Of a stretch of DNA of 64,000 bases, positions 1 to 9,101 are shown one piece after another. This stretch comes from Niastella vici (lineage in GTDB: Bacteria; Bacteroidota; Bacteroidia; Chitinophagales; Chitinophagaceae), in contig NZ_LVYD01000113.1 of the NCBI RefSeq assembly GCF_002077945.1, positions 234,693 through 298,692 on the forward strand. Reading direction: 5' to 3'. The translations under genes were made by a program, and so were the position numbers. A model generated the notes under the pieces. The model searched no databases. It saw only the letters and a program-made list of their open reading frames with translations, and was not told the DNA's origin. Positions within the stretch are counted from its first letter, which is position 1; every line of letters starts with the position of its first letter.

Positions 1-2
1 AT

Positions 3-128
3 TTAAAGAAGCAAACCTTTTGCTGCGCAAAAGCAGAAGTTAACAACACTGAAAAAAATACCGCCAACAATATCGTTCTGCCTTTGTATCCGGGTTTAAA
101 CAATGTATGCCTGTTCATTTTTTATTAA
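3..128 (+). pseudogene. Possible 3' tail of an aminotransferase-like gene, cut by the window edge
   Basis: An open frame runs from the window edge to a TAA at 126-128. Its end contains NNTEKNTANNIVLPLYPGLN, which resembles the LP-x-Y/F-P-G-L segment near the C-terminus of DegT/DnrJ/EryC1-type PLP aminotransferases. Normally about ten more residues follow, but here the frame ends in a hydrophobic stretch and a stop. The stop overlaps, tail to tail, the stop of the minus-strand lipoprotein gene. The match is short and could be chance; nothing upstream is visible. Confidence 0.22.
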
Positions 129-1147
129 TTTGATGGTATTCCTAAAAAATAGGATCCTCCGTCACTGTAAACCAAAAAGGGAACTTCCTGCTGCGGAAAA
201 TTACAAGAGCCGTCGTAATAATCTTCATGTAAAATATCATTATCATAAAACTGAAATTGGAAAGTCACTGAATAGCTTGTTTGTGCATCAATAGAATATT
301 TAATAACATCACCATTAGGAAGCACTGCTCCTACGGGATAATTTTGCGAACTGGCGGCCTTAAACATACGAGCCCCACTATTGGTTACAATATAGACCCT
401 TTGTTCTTCCATTTGACCATGTACTGTTCCAATACCAAATTCATTTATCTGAATATCAGCAGATTGACCAAATTTTATACCTGTGGCTCCCGAAACTGAA
501 AAAGCGGGCGGCTGATTTCCTTCTGCATACATCATTTTCGGATAGGCGCCATTAGCACGAGGTGCAAATTTTACCGAAAAACTTATTGAACATGATATCC
601 CCCGTTCTGCATAAACGGCCGAAAAAGCCGGCTTTACTATCTTTGACCCCCCATAAGGCCCGATATAAAATGCACCATATGGACTACTAAACCAATAAGG
701 GCATACATCACTGAACACGGTGCCACTATACGTACGAAGACTCCAATCGGTTTCCCATAAATAAGTGGCTGGAAGATCCTGTCCCCAAATAATACCGGTG
801 GTACTTGCGCTGTTGATGCTTGCTACGGGTGAAGGTATCTGATCATTATCAAGCGTATTGGCTGTTCGGCCATTTGCAGTTGAAACGGTTGCTTTTTGGG
901 TAGTTCCATAAGGGGTACCATCCTTATTTACCCGGGTGTAATTTTTAGTCATGAAATCTATAGCTTCCCATAAGGAAGCAAATTTCACAGGGATTTTTAC
1001 ATCCGGATTGCTTTTCTTATCAAAATACATGGATCCGGATAATTTAACACCTGCTTTAGCCGTGTCAGCAGTCTCAATGCCCACTTGCTTCTTACAAGCA
1101 AAAAGAACACTGAAGCAAACCAGTAACAATGGTTGCAACTTTTTCAT
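125..1147 (-). CDS. Secreted lipoprotein of unknown function (340 aa)
   Basis: The protein starts with a lipoprotein signal, MKKLQPLLLVCFSVLFACKK, with the lipobox Cys at residue 18, so it should be lipid-anchored at the cell envelope. The rest is rich in Ser, Thr, Tyr and Gly, has alternating hydrophobic residues as in beta-sheet proteins, and shows no catalytic motif that I recognise. It lies downstream of an ECF sigma factor gene on the same strand, separated by about 130 bases, so it may have its own promoter. A surface or outer-membrane-facing beta protein is likely, but no family can be named. Confidence 0.8.
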   Translation of the reverse strand: MKKLQPLLLVCFSVLFACKKQVGIETADTAKAGVKLSGSMYFDKKSNPDVKIPVKFASLWEAIDFMTKNYTRVNKDGTPYGTTQKATVSTANGRTANTLDNDQIPSPVASINSASTTGIIWGQDLPATYLWETDWSLRTYSGTVFSDVCPYWFSSPYGAFYIGPYGGSKIVKPAFSAVYAERGISCSISFSVKFAPRANGAYPKMMYAEGNQPPAFSVSGATGIKFGQSADIQINEFGIGTVHGQMEEQRVYIVTNSGARMFKAASSQNYPVGAVLPNGDVIKYSIDAQTSYSVTFQFQFYDNDILHEDYYDGSCNFPQQEVPFLVYSDGGSYFLGIPSN

Positions 1148-1276
1148 TTTAATCGATTTAAAGGTTAATTAAGTTGGTTAACTATAGTCAATTAAAATGA
1201 CGGGATGAATACGGGGTAAGACCAGCGGGAGGATGAATATTTTTTATCCTTATAAGACCGATTAGTGAAGTAAGGT

Positions 1277-1885
1277 TTAATTTATAAAAAGAAGCCCCGG
1301 AAAGGTAACCAGCACCAGCACAATTGGATTGCCATATTTTTTTCCCAGGTATTCCCTGACAAACTTCAGGGCCTTCACCAGGTGATTTTTTACTGTGTTG
1401 CCGGCGATACCCAATTGTTCACCTATTTGCTCATAGTTTAATCCTTCGTAACGGCTCAATAAAAAAACTTCTCGTTGCTGCGGCGGCAACTGTGCAACGG
1501 CTTCATCAATAAGCCGCTGGGTTTCACTAACCTGTACCTTTTGTAATGTGGGATTGTCAGATTCCGAAATGCCGGCCCATACTTTCTTTTGCAGGCCGGC
1601 GTCGAGCGAGAGGCGGCGTAAATAATCGACCCCGGCATTGCGGGCCATCATATGTAAATAGCCTGCGGGATTGTCAATGGCTGGTAAATTTTGCCGGGCA
1701 AGCCACAATTTCACAAAACATTCCTGAACCAGCTCTTCTGCCGCTGTATGTGATTTGGTGATCTTTATGCCATAATCGAAAAGGGATGACTTATAGCGGT
1801 GGAAAATAACGGCGAAAGCCGATTCATCGCTTTCCCCTATTCGCCGAAATAGCTCCTTCTCATTATACATTTCCGATTGAGGCAC
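1277..1885 (-). CDS. RNA polymerase ECF-type sigma factor, Bacteroidota family
   Basis: A 202-residue sigma-70 family protein. Region 2 is visible around residues 25-95 (FHRYKSSLFDYGIKI, then AAEELVQECFVKLW, the typical region 2.2 helix) and region 4 around residues 130-185 (LPPQQREVFLLSRYEGLNYEQIGEQLG, a helix-turn-helix). A hydrophobic tail (NPIVLVLVTFPGLLFIN) ends the protein, as in many Bacteroidota ECF factors of the FecI type. These are usually followed by a FecR anti-sigma factor and a SusC-like receptor. Here neither follows: the next gene is a lipoprotein. It should redirect RNA polymerase to a few target promoters, which are not known. Confidence 0.92.
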   Translation of the reverse strand: MPQSEMYNEKELFRRIGESDESAFAVIFHRYKSSLFDYGIKITKSHTAAEELVQECFVKLWLARQNLPAIDNPAGYLHMMARNAGVDYLRRLSLDAGLQKKVWAGISESDNPTLQKVQVSETQRLIDEAVAQLPPQQREVFLLSRYEGLNYEQIGEQLGIAGNTVKNHLVKALKFVREYLGKKYGNPIVLVLVTFPGLLFIN

Positions 1886-1949
1886 GGGAATTTATCTGCA
1901 GTTTTAGTTTTGCAGGTAAATTTATCAAAATTTCTCAAACTGTTGGCAG

Positions 1950-2966
1950 TTAATCAAGATGCCCTGTATATGCCATTAACCCGCGCTTCTTTAATTCGGT
2001 CCAAAAGCCAGGCGGCATGGGTATGGTAGCCATATCGATATTTACTTTCACTTTCGAAGGCCTGCTGGTGCTTAATGCAATACTGGTTACTCCGGGTGCC
2101 TGAATGCCAAATTGTATACCCGCATGCGCCGGTTCAATCCCATATTCCGCGCAACGGGCAAAGAATTCCTTCCGCCATTGCAGCAATGCATCCTGGCCGG
2201 GTTTTCCGGCCTCTACCAGTTTGTAATTATAATAATCCCCACCAGTTAAAAAACCGCCGTTGAACACGGCCGAGTTGATGATGCTGGTATTTTTTGTTTT
2301 CAGCTGTTGCATGTATTGCAACAGATCGCTGGGATGCGAATGCAGGGTCATGCTGTTGGCGATCATCACCCAATCAAGTTGTATATGATCGGTGATCTCT
2401 TTTATGATTTTCCAGTTCTTTGCCCCTACCCCAATGGCTTTTACTTTCCCTTCTGCTTTGAGCTCGAATAAGGCGCGGTATGCTTCTTTAATGTTTTCAA
2501 ATCGTTGAGCCCTGTCTGCTTCACTGCTGGCAGCCGCCAGGTATTCATCAGGATCGTGAACCGATACTAGGTGTGCATGGTAACCATTTAGCAATTCGTT
2601 GCCCTGCTCGTAGCATTGCAGTATTCCTTCATAACTGATGCGTTGTTCTGCATCGTATTGAATATCTTTCCAAACACCCGGTTCAAAAGTAGGTTCGGCT
2701 GTAGTGAGGGGTATGCGATACCAGCCCAGTTTGTTGCTGATAAGTACATCTTCCGGCTTCACCTGTAACTGGCGCAAACATTTCCCCAATGATTCCAGGG
2801 ATAACCCGGCCCCGTATTTACCTGCTGAATCAAAGACAGCGGGTATGGTTGAATGTTGTATACATTCTTTTACAATAGCGCATTTATCGGCCTCAGATAA
2901 GGCAACATATAAATTACCCAGGCCGCTGGTGCCAAAGATGACCTTTGGCAGGTTGAGCTCACTCAT
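1950..2966 (-). CDS. Aldo/keto reductase, possibly L-fucose (aldose) dehydrogenase
   Basis: An NAD(P)-dependent (beta/alpha)8 oxidoreductase of about 338 residues. The N-terminus KVIFGTSGLGNLY and the central segment KAIGVGAKNWKIIKEI are typical of the aldo/keto reductase branch that includes D-threo-aldose 1-dehydrogenases (L-fucose/D-arabinose dehydrogenases). The Asp and Tyr of the active site are expected in AVFDSAGKYGAGLSLE (residues about 44-60). The start is the ATG at 2966; the codon before it is TTG. It sits 20 bases downstream of a GH29 fucosidase gene in the same orientation, which fits oxidation of the released sugar to a lactone. Family is clear, substrate is inferred from context. 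Confidence 0.85.
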   Translation of the reverse strand: MSELNLPKVIFGTSGLGNLYVALSEADKCAIVKECIQHSTIPAVFDSAGKYGAGLSLESLGKCLRQLQVKPEDVLISNKLGWYRIPLTTAEPTFEPGVWKDIQYDAEQRISYEGILQCYEQGNELLNGYHAHLVSVHDPDEYLAAASSEADRAQRFENIKEAYRALFELKAEGKVKAIGVGAKNWKIIKEITDHIQLDWVMIANSMTLHSHPSDLLQYMQQLKTKNTSIINSAVFNGGFLTGGDYYNYKLVEAGKPGQDALLQWRKEFFARCAEYGIEPAHAGIQFGIQAPGVTSIALSTSRPSKVKVNIDMATIPMPPGFWTELKKRGLMAYTGHLD

Positions 2967-2986
2967 CAACTATTCTTTAATATTTA

Positions 2987-4621
2987 TTAACTGATCTTCA
3001 AAACTACTGCATATTGTAATGGTGGCCTGTTTTCGGGGAGCATTACTTCCAACGCCACTGCATTTTGTTGGAACCGCAATTCTCCACCGCCAAACATTTC
3101 TATTTTGCTGATGCTGCCGGGCCTGAATGCGTTTCCGGCGGCCAGGCTTTTGATATTTATTTTGCCGTCTTCGGGCCAGCCTAATAAAATTGTATAAAGG
3201 ATATCGCCCTTTACTGTAAAACGCATATCTCCTGCGCCTAATGGTTTTCCTTTACCCTCATTAAAGCCCTGGGCCGAAAGCGCCGCTGCTTCCTGCATGG
3301 CTGGTCCTTCGCCAAATACTTTCCAGGGTCTTGTATCATAAATGCATTCTGAATTCAGCTTCATCCATGCAGCCACTTCTTCCAGAATGGCCGTTTCCTG
3401 GTCATCGATGGTGCCATTGCCTTTAACCGGTATATTCAGCAGCAGGTTGCCGTTCTTACTCACTACATCAACCAGCGTTTGCACTACGGTTTTGGCGGTT
3501 TTATACCGCTTGCCCTCATACACTCTTTTATCATAATGCCAGCCGCCGATACAGGTATCTGTTTGCCAGGTGAAGGGTTCTATTACATTGCTTTGTCCTC
3601 TTTCAATATCCCACACCATGCATTTGCGTTGCATTTCATTCAGGATCTTTCCATTTAACACCGCCTGCAGCTTTCCCTTGTTGCGTTTAATACTTTGGTT
3701 GTAGTGATGCGCCGCGATCTGCAGCCCGGTGTCATTCAGCGGGTAGAAAGGCAATACGGTATCATCGAAGTAAATAAGTTCCGGTTCGTATTTATCGATC
3801 AGCTCCATAGTCCTTTTCATGAATAGCTCGCAATACGCATTTGACGGTTTTGCCGCTCCCGCGCCCCAATCCCAATGCTTACCCATATCGCCGCCTTCAC
3901 TGAGCGGATGGTTTTGCGCATACAATGCCTGCGGGTCGAGGCCCTGCCACCAGGCGCCTTTTCCGGCTGCTTTCGTCAACTTTCCATCATAGGGCATGCC
4001 GGCAAGGGGGCCATTTTTATCGGCGCCCTGCGCCACTTCGTACCAGGTGTAGGCATGGGCGGCATGCACACTTACGCCAAAAGGCAGCCCCTGATTTTTG
4101 GCGGCTTTTGCCCAACCACCGATCAGGTCTTTTTTGGGACCAACCTTCATAGCATTCCAGGGTTGATATTTCGAATCCCACAGGTCCATATTGTCGTGGT
4201 GATTGGCCATGGCAAAAAAGTATTTCGCCCCTACCCGTTTGTACAGGGCAACCAGGTGTTCGGGGTCCCACTGATCGGCCTTCCATTGATTGATCACATC
4301 CTTAAAACCGAATTTGGATGGATGGCCATATTTCTGCACATGGTATTTGTAATGATCGCTGCCTTCTTCATACATGCCACGGGCATACCAGTCGCCATGC
4401 TCGGGTTCGCACTGCGGGCCCCAATGCGCCCAAATACCAAACTTGGCATTGCGATACCATTCGGGCACCGTATAGTTCTGTAATGATTCCCAACTGGCAT
4501 TAAAAGGCCCGGCGGCAAAAGGCGGGGCGGGTATATCCAGCAAAGAGGCACCTGCGTGTTTTGAGAGCAGGTAACTTGGTATTGACAGGCCCAGGTATTT
4601 GACAAGCGTTCTTCTATTCAT
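2987..4621 (-). CDS. Alpha-L-fucosidase, glycoside hydrolase family 29
   Basis: An exported glycosidase of about 544 residues. The mature part opens with PEWYRNAKFGIWAHWGPQ, the hallmark N-terminal segment of GH29, followed by YFFAMANHHDNMDLWDSKY (substrate-binding His pair) and LIYFDDTVLPFYP, where the nucleophile Asp of GH29 is expected. The C-terminus after about residue 440 is a beta-rich accessory domain. The start MNRRTLVKYLGLSIPSYLL at 4621 gives an export signal; an ATG at 4639 gives six extra residues. It should hydrolyse terminal alpha-L-fucose in the periplasm or outside the cell. The aldo/keto reductase gene follows closely, suggesting a two-gene fucose module. Confidence 0.9.
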   Translation of the reverse strand: MNRRTLVKYLGLSIPSYLLSKHAGASLLDIPAPPFAAGPFNASWESLQNYTVPEWYRNAKFGIWAHWGPQCEPEHGDWYARGMYEEGSDHYKYHVQKYGHPSKFGFKDVINQWKADQWDPEHLVALYKRVGAKYFFAMANHHDNMDLWDSKYQPWNAMKVGPKKDLIGGWAKAAKNQGLPFGVSVHAAHAYTWYEVAQGADKNGPLAGMPYDGKLTKAAGKGAWWQGLDPQALYAQNHPLSEGGDMGKHWDWGAGAAKPSNAYCELFMKRTMELIDKYEPELIYFDDTVLPFYPLNDTGLQIAAHHYNQSIKRNKGKLQAVLNGKILNEMQRKCMVWDIERGQSNVIEPFTWQTDTCIGGWHYDKRVYEGKRYKTAKTVVQTLVDVVSKNGNLLLNIPVKGNGTIDDQETAILEEVAAWMKLNSECIYDTRPWKVFGEGPAMQEAAALSAQGFNEGKGKPLGAGDMRFTVKGDILYTILLGWPEDGKINIKSLAAGNAFRPGSISKIEMFGGGELRFQQNAVALEVMLPENRPPLQYAVVLKIS

Positions 4622-4880
4622 TTTTCGGTTTTTATTCATATAGCAATTACAGCGATCAGCATTAATGATATCCGCCCCATAGCAAGGTGGTTCATCAATT
4701 GCCAGCCTGACAAAGTTAACCGCAGCAGTATTTCCCCTATTTTCTGAATAAGACTTTGTTTTATACAAATCCGACCTTTTTGGTACTTTCAAACCTGCTG
4801 TACGCGTATGAATAAAATATTGTTTAAACATGCCTTTGATGAAGGAGAAGGGTCCAGCTCGCTGGTGAAGTCGATATGAG

Positions 4881-7800
4881 CTAGCTTTTTTTGACCCCGC
4901 GGGTATTATAATCAGCAGAAAAATTAACGCCGGTTATGTGTATAACTTCTGAAGCATTCTTTGTAGCCGGGATCTTTCCTCCTTCCTGCGGCAACTGATT
5001 GCGGGGGAGTTTTATTTTCTCTACATCGATCTGTTTAGAAGCATCCTTTACATATGCTCCAAGGAATTTAACAAAGAAAATGACAAATGAATCTGCCTGT
5101 TTTTCGTCAGTGCTTTCGGTATAGTATTCCTTCACAGTCAGGCGAGCTTTAGCATTTGATTTAAGTTCCTTGATAATAAAGCTAATGACATTATCCTTTT
5201 CTGTGGTACGATTACCAAACATATAGAAATACCCCAGGTCAATATTTTGTGGAGCAATGACCGGATTGTTGGCTGCAGGTGGAACCTGGCTTGTTTGCGC
5301 CGGATAGTTATTCTGAACAGGACTATTAGCTTTTTGATCATCTTTCGCAAGCTTCTCAAACCTCAGGTTTAATTTCAGCCAAATTCGCTGGAATGGCAGA
5401 AAACTCCGATCAGCCGCAGTATTGAAGCTAATATACAGGTCATCTATCTCATCAGGATACTTACTATTGGCCAGAATCCTTTTCATGTCCGGTAACCGCT
5501 TTTGATCAGTAGCATTGGATGCAACGCCATACATTGATACTTTTTGATTCATAATATTACCATATATCGAATCCACCTTCCGGTCAAGCTTTCTTTTTTC
5601 CGATGGCACCAGTGTATAACCAGACACAGGTAAATAAATAAGTTCCGGATCATTGGGATAAAACAGGCCCATGGTATTGAACCGGTCGCAATACGATTCA
5701 TCGCGCTTCCGCAATTCTTCTTTGGTAGCAGCAAAATCCTGACAAACGCTCAATTCAAAAGATTGCGGTTTTACATTCCGGATAAAAAACAACTTATAAC
5801 CCTGCCGGGTATGTGTTATGATCCTGTAAACTCCATTGCCATTAAAGCAGACCTCATCGAAACCATAAGTACCATAGGTATTGATGTCACCTGTAGAATA
5901 ATACATCACCTTGTTCGCCAAATCAATTTGCAAAAACCGGTTAATGGTACTGGTACTGCCTTTCCATATCTCGTTCAGCGAAGCAGGTAAGGCGCTTGCT
6001 GCAATTGACGTACAGTTTTGCCGTGGGTTCAACCAGATCGCCAGATCGGGTTTGTTTACAAGGGGGGTCGTGAAATCACCGACCAGTTCGGGCTTAATAT
6101 TTAATTTCAACAGATCGTTCACGGTAGCGGCAGCCAGTTGCGCATCGGGCAAATGGTTGGCAGATAAATAATATACCCGCGCGGCTGTGGTATCCTTTAA
6201 GTTTACATTGTCCAATTCGACATTAAATGCGGCCGGCAAGTTTTCCGCAATGGATTTTGCCAACGGAACAGCTGCGACATTGCCGTAAAGAATGGCAAGA
6301 GGAGTTTTAGGTATTTCTTTCAGATCAATATAATAAGTATCGGCATTCACCCTGAAAGAATCCTGAAGAAGAAGTTGACCACCGTCTGTAGTAATAGTAT
6401 AGGCGCCCATAACATTTGTATCTGTCAGGGGTAATATATCAAAACTAAAATGCGGGGTATCTGATGGGAACGGCAATGGTACTGGGAATACCTGTGTTAC
6501 AGAAATGTTCCTGCCTAAATTAATAGATAAATTTCTCACTGATGCCGTAGCCCCGGTTATAACAAAACGCTGCACCACGGGAAGCGTTTTTGTCCAGGTG
6601 AGATAATCAGTTTTTTCTTTTATCAGGAAAAAAGCAGCTACGGCCACTCCTACAACTATCAGCAGCGAATAACCGGCGGTCACAAAAAAGTTATGGCGGA
6701 ACTTCAGTTTGAAATAATCACGAATACCAACAGGTGAATCCTTCTTGAGCGGATTGCGCAGCAAGGTATTCCGGCCTTTTTCGAGAAAGATGGCCTGGCC
6801 TTCATCTAACTGATCGCTGTTTAACAGGTTCCAGATATAAGCATCAGCTGACCGGGAGGTACTATCGTTATTGTGTATGGCCAACAACCAGTTATTGAGC
6901 TTACGGTGCCTGTCGAACCGGGTTTTAACGATCGAATCATCCGGTATGGTTTCTTCTATCAATTCTAACTGACCGGCCAGTACCTGCCTGGCCAGAGCCT
7001 CTGCATCGCGGCTAAGGTAAGTGAGCATTTGCACCCGCAGCGATTGCGGCAGTATACCATCCTGCATCCAGGAAATGCGGCCCAGCTTCAACAGGTTGGT
7101 ATAATTCACCAGGCTCACCGGCTGGCCCTTATCGTTCGCTTTTTGCTCAATGGCCTTACCCATAGCCAGCGTAAAATTCCAGTCAATGGCATTGTATACC
7201 GCCAGGCTGCATACCCATTGCAATAACCATGCATCGTTAAGGTATTGCTGCAGTACTTCAAATTCATTGAAATTAAGAGTACGGCTGCGATAGGCATCAT
7301 CGAGCGGTTCTTTCTTCTGTGCAGGAATATCAATGTGCCGGCTAATGACTTTGTCCAATACTGGTATACCCGACAGATCTGCCGGCAGCACCACAAAACC
7401 CGAATCGATCAACAGCTTTTCCTTTTTATCCCAATCGGCTTTTGCATAAGGTGTAATAAGGAACCTTACCGGCCAGCTTTCGAGCTTACGCGAAACCCAG
7501 CTTTTCAGCGTGCCTTTTACCGGGTACAGGAAATAGCGGGCATCACCAAAAATAAACAGGGTGGTATCGGGATACAGGGCTGCCATTTTTTCGAGCGGAA
7601 TGCGGTTATGGTTCAGCTTTTCATTGCTCAGGAACAACGGTTCTTTGAAGTATTCGTACACATACACGTTCACCTCTTCTCTCTTCAGCTTTTCCATCAA
7701 ATACCCGAATAACCTGGTCAGGTGGCTATCGGGTTTTTCTTTATCGATAAACACCAGGTAATTCAAAGGTTTGGTGAGGGGGCGGAATTGTAAAACCGGC

Positions 7801-9101
7801 AAACCGCCGGCAGTGATGGTGGCACGAATGGTTTTGCGCATGTTCAGGATACTCACTTCACTCACCTGACGTTTTCGAAGTACATCAGCCAGTTTGCTGA
7901 TCCCATGCTCTGTATTGATATTATTATGCTGATCGGGAAATTCAATGGCAAAAGGACCTTCGGTGCCGGGTTCCAACACCTCAGCTTTTGGTAAACGCCT
8001 CTTCCTGGCACTGAGCAAACGAAACGCAAGCATTCCAATAACGGCAGGGGTCAACAACAGCCATAGTACACTGAACAGTATATTGCCCCAGTTGGTATTG
8101 TTGTTTATCTGCGGCCGGCCTTTTGTTTGCAAAGTTGCTTTTACAGCTGGTGTAGCAAATATTTTTGCCGTCATAGAATCCATGCTGCAATGGAGGCCCC
8201 TGGGCCAACCAACAACCAGCGCTATACTATTGTACGGTTTTGCATAGGTGAACACCGCATTGGTTGAAGCCAGTGAATCGTCAACATACCATCTGTAAGT
8301 ATATTTATCTTTTTTCGGAGAAGGGTTTGTGAACTGAGCGGTAAACTGTTTCTTTTTGCCGGGCACTTTATAGCTGCCGGATGAAACATCTTTTTCGTCG
8401 ATAGCTACGGAGGGCGTCGCTTCACAATAAACAGTGTCCTGATATGTATCCGAATCAATGATGCGGCCTCTACTGTTTTTCAGGTAAACCGTTAATAAGA
8501 AAGAGCATGGCCGTGTAAGAACTTTTACTACTGTTAACTGATTCCCGATAACCGTATCTGCCATTTTCCATTCAACATGCACGTTAGCCGTATCGATACT
8601 TTTATCGAGGACAACAGCGGTGAACCCGACAGTATCGTTTACTATAAAGGAATGCATGTTGCCCTTAATTGAAGTGATCCTGATCTTCTTTCCCTCCGCG
8701 TGAAAATTCCTCACAAAAAACCAGGCCATTGTTATTAACCCGCAGGCAATGATCGCAAGGAGACCCAACCACAGGTACTGGAATTTATTTGGAGTTTTTT
8801 GGCCGCCCGCCTTAATGACTGGCGCCGGAGGTAACGCCGCCGGTTTGTATTCTTTTTCCAGTACACCTTCCAGTTTGTCGAAAACCTTATGCACAAGTTC
8901 CTGGTCTTCTTTATTGCGGCAGATGAGCGGACTGAGCAGGTATTTCAACCCAGCCAACGACTGCCCTTCCTGTAAATTAACCCTGGCAAGCACCTTTTCT
9001 ATATCTATAGCTGTAGTGGTGGTGATCTCAATACCTTCCTCCTGCAATATTGATATTAACCTTTGCAGCAAAAGTGTCTTATATATCAGCAGTTCACTCA
9101 T
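4881..9101 (-). CDS. Giant trans-envelope protein with CoxE-like head and degenerate vWA domain (MoxR partner)
   Basis: 1406 residues with three predicted membrane helices (about 108-130, 340-363, 806-827). Residues 1-85 are helical (RLISILQEEGIEI ... DQELVHKVFDKLE) and resemble the N-terminal module of CoxE/vWA proteins that pair with MoxR ATPases. Residues 137-330 look like an Ig-like beta domain between two helices. Residues 446-580 look like a von Willebrand A fold, but the metal site is missing: NYLVFIDKEKPDSH replaces the usual DxSxS. Around 672-690, GRISWMQDGILPQSLR resembles a helical module seen in STAND/MoxR conflict proteins. After helix 3, residues 828-1406 should be periplasmic; the last 130 are weakly OmpA-like. 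Its ATG overlaps the stop of the MoxR gene (TAATG), so translation is probably coupled. Domain calls are by eye; function is not known. Confidence 0.85.
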   Translation of the reverse strand: MSELLIYKTLLLQRLISILQEEGIEITTTTAIDIEKVLARVNLQEGQSLAGLKYLLSPLICRNKEDQELVHKVFDKLEGVLEKEYKPAALPPAPVIKAGGQKTPNKFQYLWLGLLAIIACGLITMAWFFVRNFHAEGKKIRITSIKGNMHSFIVNDTVGFTAVVLDKSIDTANVHVEWKMADTVIGNQLTVVKVLTRPCSFLLTVYLKNSRGRIIDSDTYQDTVYCEATPSVAIDEKDVSSGSYKVPGKKKQFTAQFTNPSPKKDKYTYRWYVDDSLASTNAVFTYAKPYNSIALVVGWPRGLHCSMDSMTAKIFATPAVKATLQTKGRPQINNNTNWGNILFSVLWLLLTPAVIGMLAFRLLSARKRRLPKAEVLEPGTEGPFAIEFPDQHNNINTEHGISKLADVLRKRQVSEVSILNMRKTIRATITAGGLPVLQFRPLTKPLNYLVFIDKEKPDSHLTRLFGYLMEKLKREEVNVYVYEYFKEPLFLSNEKLNHNRIPLEKMAALYPDTTLFIFGDARYFLYPVKGTLKSWVSRKLESWPVRFLITPYAKADWDKKEKLLIDSGFVVLPADLSGIPVLDKVISRHIDIPAQKKEPLDDAYRSRTLNFNEFEVLQQYLNDAWLLQWVCSLAVYNAIDWNFTLAMGKAIEQKANDKGQPVSLVNYTNLLKLGRISWMQDGILPQSLRVQMLTYLSRDAEALARQVLAGQLELIEETIPDDSIVKTRFDRHRKLNNWLLAIHNNDSTSRSADAYIWNLLNSDQLDEGQAIFLEKGRNTLLRNPLKKDSPVGIRDYFKLKFRHNFFVTAGYSLLIVVGVAVAAFFLIKEKTDYLTWTKTLPVVQRFVITGATASVRNLSINLGRNISVTQVFPVPLPFPSDTPHFSFDILPLTDTNVMGAYTITTDGGQLLLQDSFRVNADTYYIDLKEIPKTPLAILYGNVAAVPLAKSIAENLPAAFNVELDNVNLKDTTAARVYYLSANHLPDAQLAAATVNDLLKLNIKPELVGDFTTPLVNKPDLAIWLNPRQNCTSIAASALPASLNEIWKGSTSTINRFLQIDLANKVMYYSTGDINTYGTYGFDEVCFNGNGVYRIITHTRQGYKLFFIRNVKPQSFELSVCQDFAATKEELRKRDESYCDRFNTMGLFYPNDPELIYLPVSGYTLVPSEKRKLDRKVDSIYGNIMNQKVSMYGVASNATDQKRLPDMKRILANSKYPDEIDDLYISFNTAADRSFLPFQRIWLKLNLRFEKLAKDDQKANSPVQNNYPAQTSQVPPAANNPVIAPQNIDLGYFYMFGNRTTEKDNVISFIIKELKSNAKARLTVKEYYTESTDEKQADSFVIFFVKFLGAYVKDASKQIDVEKIKLPRNQLPQEGGKIPATKNASEVIHITGVNFSADYNTRGVKKS

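Noticed and set aside
3875..4483. Plus-strand frame of about 200 codons inside the fucosidase gene
   Set aside because: It is fully antisense to a gene with clear GH29 motifs; its length follows from the GC-rich codon pattern.
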